From: Piscicola geometra
Lineage: Eukaryota; Annelida; Clitellata; Hirudinida; Piscicolidae
NCBI GenBank assembly: GCA_943735955.1
Contig: OX030957.1
Location: 8,012,757 to 8,076,756 of the forward strand
Length of the DNA: 64,000 nt
Direction: 5' to 3'
Shown here: positions 55,372 through 64,000 of the stretch, one piece after another
Layout of the letters: each line of letters begins with the position of its first letter
How positions within the stretch are numbered: the first letter of the stretch is position 1
Notes under the pieces: generated by a model
Seen by the model: the letters and a program-made list of their open reading frames with translations, nothing else
Database searches by the model: none
What the model was told of the DNA's origin: nothing
Position numbers and translations under genes: made by a program

Positions 55372-58300
55372 ATGGATTCGATTCTCGTTCAATGGGTAAG
55401 CAGTTTTTTCCAGTTATTTTTTTCGTTAATAAGGTTTTTAACATTTATAAACTTTCAAATTCCTTTATTGAAAACTTAAATGCTGCCTTCGACAGATGGG
55501 CAAGATGTGCAAGGGAGAAGTGGCCTCAGTTGAAGAGCTCAGAGATGGAGGTCTGCTGCTTCAGATGCTCGACAAAATGTTAGTCCTCTACTTTTACTGT
55601 TTAGTTCTTTATTTAAAAAAATATTAATTGAAGAAATATCTTAGTTTAAAACATTTTCACGAAGAAGCATTTTCAAGGATTGACTTTTCCACTTCTCAGA
55701 AACCCTATAGAGTACACCAGTCTCACGGGAAAGCGACACAAAGAGACAGGTCTTAGAAGGGTGCTCAAAAAACTAGAATGTCAGTTCTCTTTCCCTTTAA
55801 ACCATTTTTGAATAATTTAAAATGCTGAATTAACTGAAAAATCGTGAAATAATTTCCAAGTTTTTTGTAGCGGACAGATTAAACGCGTGGATGGTTTAGT
55901 GAAAACTATCCAAACTTCCCTACAGGCAGATTCAAGGTGGATTTGAATCACATCCAAGTTGACAGAGCTGTGGAGGGGGATGATGCAGAACTGCAAAAGG
56001 TCAGTCTCCACTGAATAAATATATCTTGAGCATGTAAACTTAGTAGTTAAAAAATATTTTAATATTGAATCTTATTGAATGTAGAAAACTTGCGCTATTT
56101 CAAAAAGTCTTTTCATTTTAAATCTAAAACAAAATTTATCTTTCAGATGACAGTGCTGGTGTTGTTAGCAGGTCTTCTGAGCGATGAGGGCTTGCAGTAC
56201 AGGACGGCAATAAGAGAATTCAGTGCTGTGGAGCAGACGAAGGCGAGAAACCTCATAAGAAAGGCCATGCAGCCCCACATGCACCTGGAGGAGTGCTCCA
56301 TAGACTGGAGTTTTGAGGGCCTCTCTCAAGAGAAGTGCCGATGGAACCACACTGAGTCTCCATGCAACCACCTTGCCTCGCCCATCTCTCTGACTCCCCC
56401 TTCTCTCGTCAAAACACTCTTCACCGACTCTCCTTCTTCCTTCTTCACACCTAAAAACCTTGCCCACACAGAAAAGGTAGTGCTTTTTTATACTCTATTT
56501 GTGCTTTCAACTGAAACACCACTTAAAATGTGTTTTAATAACCACCAGTTATGTTATTTTGAATACCTTTGCAAATTATTTCAACCCAGAAACCGACGAT
56601 CTGCGCCAAGCTGACAGCAGCGAAGTCTGTCTTGAAGACTGAGAAGCGCATTCGTAGCGAGAGAGAGAGTGAGTTGATTGCGATGGAAGAGGTCGTGATG
56701 AAGCAGGAAGAGCAGCTGCGGAGGCTGGAGACTTCGTTGAGGGAGATGGAAAGGTCGAAGATCAACGAGATACAGTGTCTCACGAAGCAGATTTCAGAAC
56801 TGCAGACTGAACAACTTGCATCTGAACAAACTCTCGAGACCGCCAAAGAAAGGTATTTTGCTTTCGAGAATGTCGTGTGGTCCTGTTTTAACATTTTTTC
56901 TTGGAAATTCGTAATTTAAAAAACAGACTTTTCACAAAAGCTAATTAATCTTGCAGAGAAAAACAGGCTTTGAGAGAGTTAAGTGGAACTAAAGACAAGA
57001 ACGATTTTTTAGAAAAGCACAACGATGAACTGCTCGAGGAGAACAAGGACTTGCACAACTTCTCTTCTTCACAACGCCTGCAACTGCACTCCCTCACCTC
57101 CCAACTCTCCTCCATCACTCTCTTCATCCAGCCCCTCACGGTTTGTTGCTTCTATGTGCTTGCGTGTTTGTATGATTGTGTGTTTGTTTGCTTGTATGCT
57201 TGTGTGTTTATGCGCTTGTGTGTTTGTGTGATTGATTCATTCATTGGAAAACACATGTGCATTGAGTGTGTGAATTTCTTGCAGAATGAGTTGAAAGTGA
57301 AGAGTGTGGAGCTGGAAGGACTGAAGCTGGAAACACAGGCACTGCGGAAGGAGCTGCAGGAAAGCTCTGAGATGTATGAGAACAAGTTGCGAGACTTGAA
57401 GGAGAGACTCGACAAGAGTACGTTTTATGTGACATCTACTCCATTGCATGCTGCAAACACATTCAAGTGCCCTTTCAACTAAAGACTAAACTCAAATCGA
57501 ACTTTTCGAAACTCGAACTATTACATTTGAGTTCGAATCTCATTTTTTCTTCCAAAAACTCTGCAGGCGTTAGCGTGGATGAGGGCGAGTGTTGGGGAGA
57601 TGTGGTGGAAAAGAATCTGAAGGAGGAGATTGAGGAGCTGCAAGAAAAGATGGAAGCTCAGTGTGAGAAAGTGATGTTGTTGGAAGGAGACAAAGAGAGA
57701 TTGGAAGACAGAGTGGTTTTGATGGAAAAAGAGAAAGAAAAACTGCGAGAAGAAAACATTTTCTTGAGAGAATCGTTAGAGAAAAAAAAAGCTTTAGAAA
57801 AAAAACTGGAAATTTTATGTCTAGAAAAAAGAGTTACCGAAAAAAAACTAAATGATCTGGAAGAGAGGAATTCATGTATGGAAAAAGAGAATTTACAGTT
57901 GAAGAAAGAGAAAGAACGGCTGGAATGGGAAGTGGTTGGAGCTGCAAGGAGACAGACTATGAAGACGATTGCACAAGACTTTCTCCACGTTGAGGTGAAT
58001 GAAATAGATTTAAAATTCATATAATTGTTATCTCATTTTATAACTAGAAAATTTTGAAGATAAATTGAAATAAATTAACTATTATTTGTTTCAAAGGAGG
58101 CAAAAAAATTGACGATGGAGCACTTTGGAGAGAACAAAGTTCAAACAGACTGCCGTCAAACGAAAGAAAAGGAATCAGTCAGCCTTGAATTCAAAAAACT
58201 TCATTCTGAGAACCAACTGAACAGAAATAAAGAGTTGAAGAAAGTTAATTTTAATTCGACTTCAAGAGACATTCATAACGTGAACAGCATGATGACTCTA

Positions 58301-59161
58301 CCCTCAAGCAAGCGAAACATCTCTGAAAATCTCCAAAAGTTTGAAGCGGTCTTATCAAGGTCTTGTGAACTTTCATTCAACATGCAAACTTTTCTGAACG
58401 GAAACAATAAAGGAAATGACAGTGGTTTGGAAGAAATATATGAGAGTGTTGAACATGCGAGGTTCTCAACCACGCTTTCCAACCTGCAAAACACCGTGTC
58501 GAAAATATGCACGGAAAATAAGTTGCTGGAGAAGATGATGAACGAAGAGAAAGAAGAAAACGTGAGATTGAAAGACGAACACCTTCGAGTCAGACACCAG
58601 GCCGACCTCTCAGAGCACAAGTTGCAAGAGTACAAGCAAAAGCTGAGACGTATGGAAAGACAAAGCAAGCACCTGATAAGTTTCTACGAAGTGAGGGAGA
58701 TGGAGGCGGTCAAGAGACTGGCAGAGCAGTGTGAGGACCTGCAGACCTCTCTCCAGCACGACCTCTTCCTCAGCATCAGACATCTCAAGGAAGTCTCTGA
58801 AGCTTCCGCCGTTCAATTGCAGTTCGCCAAGGCCTCAAATCAACTCCTGCAAAAAGTTTGTTTCTGAAATTTCTTTTCAAACTTTCATTGTGTTCCATTT
58901 GTTAAATAGGATGCAAAATTAAAATTATTAAATTATTAAATTACTAAATTTAACAGCTTCAATAGTTTCCATCCAATGAGCTTACATATGCACTTATTTG
59001 GAATATTTATGTGTTTAAAAATTATTCATAACTTTAAACTTTTTTTTTTCAAGGAAGTGAAGCTATTGAATGAAGAAATTGAAAAGTTGAAGATTAAGGC
59101 AGAGGTAGCAAGTGGCAAGAGAAACAAATGCTTCAAATTTCGAAAATTTATTATTTCTTGA
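55372..59161 (+). CDS. NuMA/Mud-like coiled-coil protein with N-terminal Hook-type domain
   Basis: Eleven exons: 55372-55395, 55496-55578, 55700-55779, 55926-55999, 56147-56476, 56590-56852, 56957-57140, 57285-57417, 57567-57994, 58097-58855 and 59054-59161. They close in frame to 821 aa. The first 100 or so residues resemble a Hook/NuMA N-terminal helical domain: MDSILVQW, ELRDGGLLLQMLDKINP, then VEGDDAELQKMTVLVLLAGL, where Hook-domain proteins have a G-x-x-x-EL-x-KM-x-x-LLL core. From exon 6 onward it is heptad-rich coiled coil (SEREAELI-type Glu/Lys/Leu runs such as KEKEKLREENIFLRESLEKK). Family knowledge: NuMA/Mud/LIN-5 anchor dynein at spindle poles and cortex. The protein is much shorter than vertebrate NuMA. 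Hook or CCDC88 relatives are the alternative. The TATA box and ATG fit a complete 5' end. Confidence 0.65.
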
Positions 59162-60451
59162 CTCTCTTTCGATTAATTTATTTATTTCTTTCTTATTGTA
59201 AAAAAGTAAGAAGAAAATGTAACAATAATTTTTGTAAATTATTAGTTTTTAATCTCCTTAAATTCTTGAGATCAACATTCTGAGATATACGAAAGGTTTT
59301 TGTATTATGGGAAAGTATTTATTGAAAAATTACTATATTCTAATAATAAATTGACAGATATTTTTTCAATGGTCTCTTCTTAATTGATGTTTGTTCACCC
59401 CACATTCACCCCGGAATGAGTGATTGGTTAAATTAAGATATATCGAAGTTGGAAGTTTTAAACAAGCAAAATATATTTATCAAATTTAATTTTCTTTTTT
59501 TTTATTCCAAAATTTTTTAATCTGCTCTTGTCTTACAAAGTTAACTGTTAATGATGAATATGTTACGGGGTGTATGTGATAACGGCTGAATTGGTTCCGA
59601 AGGAAACTGACTGCATCCTGCATTTGATTCATTGATGACTCTACAGGGCAAAGCCATTTATCTACATTCCAAATCGGATTCACTGGATTCGGATCTTCCA
59701 CTATTGACAATAGCATCGAAGTGCGTTATTAAAGTATCTTTGAGGGACTCAAGAAGCTACTCAAACATTTTATTTCGCAAACTTCCAACAAATATCCACT
59801 GAAATACTTATTTCGACAACAAGGATTACAAAATATTTTCATTAAAATAATTTTTATGATATTTACAAAATTAACTCAAATATTGTTTTAAAATAAATTC
59901 ATTGAAAAAGAATTCCTATAAAATGACAATGGATCACGGGTAAGCTTAAATAGCTCTTCATAAGTCCAGTAAAATAGACCGTTTGTGAAAAAGAACGGGC
60001 AAGATTTAGTGCTACTGGTTATAAAAATAGGTAATCTTTGCAAAAATAATATTCTAATGTGACTTACATGGAAGTGTGCTTGAGATATGTGAGAGGTGAA
60101 TCGCGAAAAGGTAACAAAATATCACAAAAGCTTCTGACGACACTGACGTGCACATGACATACATCTTCAAACACGAACGAGGTCCTTGGGTGGAGAAGTG
60201 AAGGTAGATGGATCGATTCAAATTTAATTAATGGCTTGATTGGTGGAGGTGGTAGAGGAAATTAGTTGGATCAAATGGTTCTTCGTGAAAGAAACTCGAT
60301 TTGAACGGTGCGCAAATCAATTTTACTCTTAAGTAAATTGCCTTGAAAGCATTTTCTAAAAGTTATTTTTATTTAATTCATTTAATGCTTGATGCCTTAA
60401 AACATCTTTTAGCATTATTAAATACGCCTTAAAAACACTTAACAAGCAGAC
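59162..60451. other. convergent intergenic region
   Basis: Between the NuMA-like gene (plus) and the discoidin-receptor-like gene (minus). The minus-strand frame at 59486-59716 resembles nothing known. I looked for tyrosine-kinase signatures on the minus strand (HRDLAARN, DFG) and saw none. Confidence 0.45.
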
Positions 60452-62985
60452 TTAAGTATCGAAATTATAAAAGTTTTGCACTAGTTGTATTTTCTCATTC
60501 AAATCGCTCTTTTCATTAGACGTACCGCAATGTTTAAAATAATCATTTCCATGCTTTTCATTTCCTTTAAAACTCTCTTCACAACCCGACAAGACTCTGT
60601 TGTGTGCATTGATGGGCTGCAGGGCTGTTGCAGAGATGGGGAGGATGATGTGAGACTTGGGTGGGTAGTGCTTTCTAGTGGAGGTTCGAATGCCGGCAGG
60701 AGAATTATAGTTGTAGGAGGAATCGTTGTTTATTTTGTAGTTGTTGAAGTCTTTGTTGATGGTGCTGGTGTAGTAGGAGTGGTTGAGGAGGTAGTTGGCC
60801 ACTGCGTAATCGTAACTGCCACCGTCGTTGTGGTAAATTGGTTTGGAGAATGAGAACTTTTTCTCCCGTTCATTTCGACCCCTCAAGGTGCAAGGAGTTT
60901 GCTTCTGCGTCCATCTGCCCTCACTGAACTGGTCCAAAGTGCTGTACAGGCTGTAGAGGTTGTTGGAGTTGTTGTTGTTGTTGAAGTTGTTGTTGTTGGA
61001 GTTGTTGTTGGAGTTATTGTTGGAGTTGTTGTAGGAGTTGTTGTTGTTGTTGAGGCTGGAGTTGTTGTTGTTGGAGTTGTTGTTAGAAAGTTCAGAAATT
61101 ATGCAGTCATCTGAAGCTTTAAGGTCCGTCTTGTCTCCAGAGTTTTTTGCCGTTTTCTCATGCAACATCACGGGATTATCGTTGGGAGCTGAGAGAGCAC
61201 TGCTGTCGGTGGTTGTGGACGTTGCAGCTGGTAGGAGTGTTCCGTTGCTGTTGTAGTTGTTTTCAGTTTTGTTCTCGTTGCTTTTGTTGTTTGAATCGCT
61301 GGATTTGTCTAGTAAGTAGTGCGGGATGGAGACTAGAATTGAGGATTTGTTGCTGGGAGTTGGTTGTAGGAAGGGATTCAGAGAAAAACCTGGTTGGATT
61401 GTCGTCTTGCTTTATTAAAAATGCGCTAAAACATGGAAATCTCCATGCTTTCATAATCAGATTTAAAAGTATTTTTTTGAAATTGGCGTTTTCCATTTGA
61501 AATGGCTGCTGTTTGGAGGCATATACACACGTAAGCCACATTAATCCTCATTTTCTTTTATGCGCTTTTTTAAGAGCCGGTTGACATAAAACTATTTAAG
61601 AAGCTACTTTAAAAGTTGTTTTTAAATTTAATTGTAAAAAAAGTAGGTGAGTAACACAGTAAAAAAACTGTCAAAAAAATTTAAAATTCAAAACTTAAAT
61701 TCTAATCTCACAGTTTTTCTTTTTGAGGAGGAGAAGGAATGCGATTGAGAAGGTGAAGAGACAGGCGACCGAAAGCACTCCAATCATCACACCAATGTAC
61801 ACGTCAGAGCCTGAAACTGCGTCTGAATTCATGTATTACAACGTCTCAATACATGCTTTTGAACTAATAATTTTGAAGGGAAAATTAGAACAAATTAAAT
61901 TTTTTATTAAATTTTGTATTAAATTTTATTAAATTGTAGTAATAATTGGAGCTTGAAATGAATGTTTTGAAAAAACAATCTTCTAAATAATTTTAAAATA
62001 ATCGAATTCTAAATAAGTTAATTTTAAAAAGACCGCGTTACACCATACCATTTGTTAGAACGGCACTATGACTGTTGTTGTCGTTGTAGAAGTAGTTGTA
62101 GTAGAGCATTTCTGTCTCGTTGTTATCCTCTCTGTAGAATTCCTCCTGCTTTTCATGCTTGTTCGCCTCTACGTTGATGTTGGTTGCTCCTCCTTCCAAA
62201 GGTCCGCTGATCGTCAGGTTGGCTGGGACTGAAAGGGTTTCGTGGAGTTCTGAGTTAGTAATGAACTTTTGTATAAGAAAGTTTGAGAGAAATGTTTTAG
62301 AATGACTCACATGATGAAAAGTGAACTTCACTGAGCAGCAGCCACAAGTCTCCAAACCACAAAGTGACCTTCACGAAGCTGCCTACCTCCCCTTGCAAAT
62401 CCATCTCCACCCATCTGGCTCTCTCATTCTTCCAGGACTGGTGGTTAGAAAAATTCATTTCATGCCTGGCGCGCCATTCTTGAGCCTCAAACGCAAATTC
62501 AACTCGACAGTTTGAGAACACTCGGATTCTGCGTGACTGATCATTGTTCACGTGCAGACGAACGCTGCTGAAGTTTCGCGGACCGTCAAACTTGAAAGTG
62601 ATCACCACTGCATCATCGTCTGTCATCGGCTCGCTCGTCTTCAAAAAGCCTAGATGCTCGCCTTGTGGAGGATTGTCGTTGTAGTAGCGGAAAAGATCGT
62701 GAGAGTCTTTGTTTCCGCGGAACTTTCGATTTCTTGCATGCATCGTTTCCATCAACTTCTCTTCAAAAACATCCATGTTTGCCTTCGAGTCTTGCCTTGC
62801 ACCATCGAGGTTAACCCTCTCGAAGAAACTTTTCTTCTTCCACCCAACCCACTCCACCCCTCCATTCCTCAAATTCCAACGGCCAATCTTCTCATCAACC
62901 AGCTGACCGAGACCTCCCCTCATCCATCCATCAACCACTTCGCCATCGTATCCTTCGTCTTTCAGCTGAATCCTCTTGTTCATCG
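60452..62985 (-). CDS. discoidin-domain-receptor-like membrane protein, no kinase domain seen (5' end missing)
   Basis: Four minus-strand exons, 62311-62985, 62049-62228, 61712-61810 and 60452-61188, join in frame. The first encodes the DS-like domain of DDRs: DEGYDG, GGLGQLVDEKIGRW, EWVGWKK, then ITFKFDGPRNFSSVRLHVNN and FGDLWLLLSEVHFSS. Between WKK and ITFKF there is an insertion of about 60 residues. The second exon is an acidic juxtamembrane ectodomain starting FPANLTISGP. The third is the membrane helix (YIGVMIGVLSVACLFTFSIA and onward, then KKK). The last gives about 245 cytoplasmic residues, Asn/Tyr-rich with an (N)n tract, and a stop. Family knowledge: DDRs are collagen-binding receptor tyrosine kinases. 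Here the tail stops before any kinase. The upstream discoidin domain and signal peptide exons were not identified. Confidence 0.8.
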
Positions 62986-64000
62986 CTTGCCCCAATGGAA
63001 AATCATAAGAGATGAGTCCTTCTGTGTGGGTTCAAGGCATTTAGTGCATCTTAAATTGTTTTTTTGTTGTTATAAATGAATGAAATACCAAACAAATTGG
63101 TCACTAAAATCTAAAACTAAAAGTTTTTAATTTTCCAAATATTTAAGAAGCAAAATAGGGCAAGTTTAATAGCACTGTTATTTTATATAAATCATTCAAA
63201 AAGTTTAATAGCATCATCATTTATAAATATAGCTTATTATCATTATACTATTTTTATATTCTTCTAGAATTTGTAGGCTGTAAATGTCGTATGTCAGCCA
63301 AGCATAAAAACACAACATTCTCCGAAAAGCACTTAGTTGATTTTAAGAAAACTTTTTTTTCCCCTAAAACGCTTTAATAGTTATAATATTTGCTAACAAT
63401 CCATTTTAAATTACTAGTGCTCTACTTTTTAAATTTATTAATTCAAATTTTACTGATGAAAAACTAGAATTTAACAATAGAATTAAAAAAAATTCTTATC
63501 GGGAATCTGAGCCCCGTTAAGCTCCAATTGTATTGAGTTTGCCACGAAAAACACGCTGAGAACAAATAATAATGGCCTTAAAAGTGACCACAAAAGTTTT
63601 GATGAGGCAAGAGACTGTCCTGAGTTGATGAATCGATCTGAAAAATTCTCCAAGGATATCAGATAAGTGCTTCTCTATAACTCATTGGTGTTCGCATCAA
63701 TAAGGTTAAATGATTGAACCACGACATTTCAACCTCTTCATGATTGAAACAGGGTTTGTTCCAAAATCACTCAGTTTGGACTGCAGTTATAGTTGTCTAT
63801 GAAAGCAAGACCAAAAGATTTCATTTTGACTAGTTCATTGTGTATTAGTACATTATGATAGTTTAGTAATTGACTTCAAGTGTTGTCGGTGCAAGAAGCT
63901 TTTCCAAAAAATAATATTACACATTTTGGCGTCAAATTAGCCTGGTCTCTAGGTGGGTGATTGGCTCAATTGTTCATTGCACTGGCTGTGACTTTATGTG
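62986..64000. other. upstream part of the discoidin-receptor-like gene
   Basis: It should contain part of the intron and possibly the N-terminal discoidin exons. A minus-strand frame at about 63495-63610 reads like a signal peptide (LLWSLLRPLLFVLSVFFVAN, then QLELNGAQIPDK) but has no Met and no GT donor at its end. Nothing else is recognised. Confidence 0.35.

Noticed and set aside
63495..63620. Minus-strand signal-peptide-like frame ending QLELNGAQIPDK, a possible first discoidin exon
   Set aside because: No Met in frame before an upstream stop and no GT donor after it; kept only as a note.

Overview
The window looks like nuclear DNA of an AT-rich invertebrate animal genome. I recognise split genes with short exons and mostly GT/AG junctions, abundant (CA)n/(GT)n microsatellites, tRNA-derived SINE remnants, an L2-type LINE 3' end motif, a hAT transposon and at least one convincing AT-AC (U12-type) intron. 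Gene content is ordinary metazoan: hairy/Hes factor, kinesin-1 heavy chain, discoidin-receptor-like protein, peptide GPCR, peripherin-like tetraspanin. The U12 introns and LINE tails suggest a lophotrochozoan or similar non-nematode animal; I cannot name the phylum.

Layout, left to right: a foldback repeat (608-833); a rhodopsin-family peptide GPCR on + (3644-10133), with a hAT element in intron 1 and a SINE supplying its last residues; CIAO2B on - (12023-13509), head to head with a small membrane protein on + (13744-14354); a Hes/hairy bHLH-Orange-WRPW gene on - (14657-17212, first exon not found); about 8 kb of repeat-rich DNA with no recognisable gene; GATD3/ES1 on - (26165-28650), divergent from cyclin H on + (29216-31834); an unrecognised secreted protein on - (32846-37601); a peripherin-like tetraspanin on + (38889-41547), followed closely by TP53RK/Bud32 on + (41816-42626); a complete 24-exon kinesin-1 heavy chain on - (43145-53566); a NuMA/Hook-domain coiled-coil gene on + (55372-59161); and a discoidin-receptor-like membrane protein on - with no kinase domain in view (60452-62985).

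Exon models were built by hand from reading frame, splice signals and remembered family motifs. The complete models close in frame: kinesin 948 aa, cyclin H 313 aa, CIAO2B 160 aa, TP53RK 221 aa, GPCR 373 aa, NuMA-like 821 aa. The genes do not form one pathway. They are unrelated neighbours with several closely spaced divergent or tandem pairs.

The most unusual signals are the AT-AC introns in CIAO2B and probably GATD3, splice sites built directly from (GT)n/(CA)n microsatellites at seven junctions, the kinase-less discoidin receptor, the altered IAK motif of kinesin, and the insertion-rich GPCR locus.
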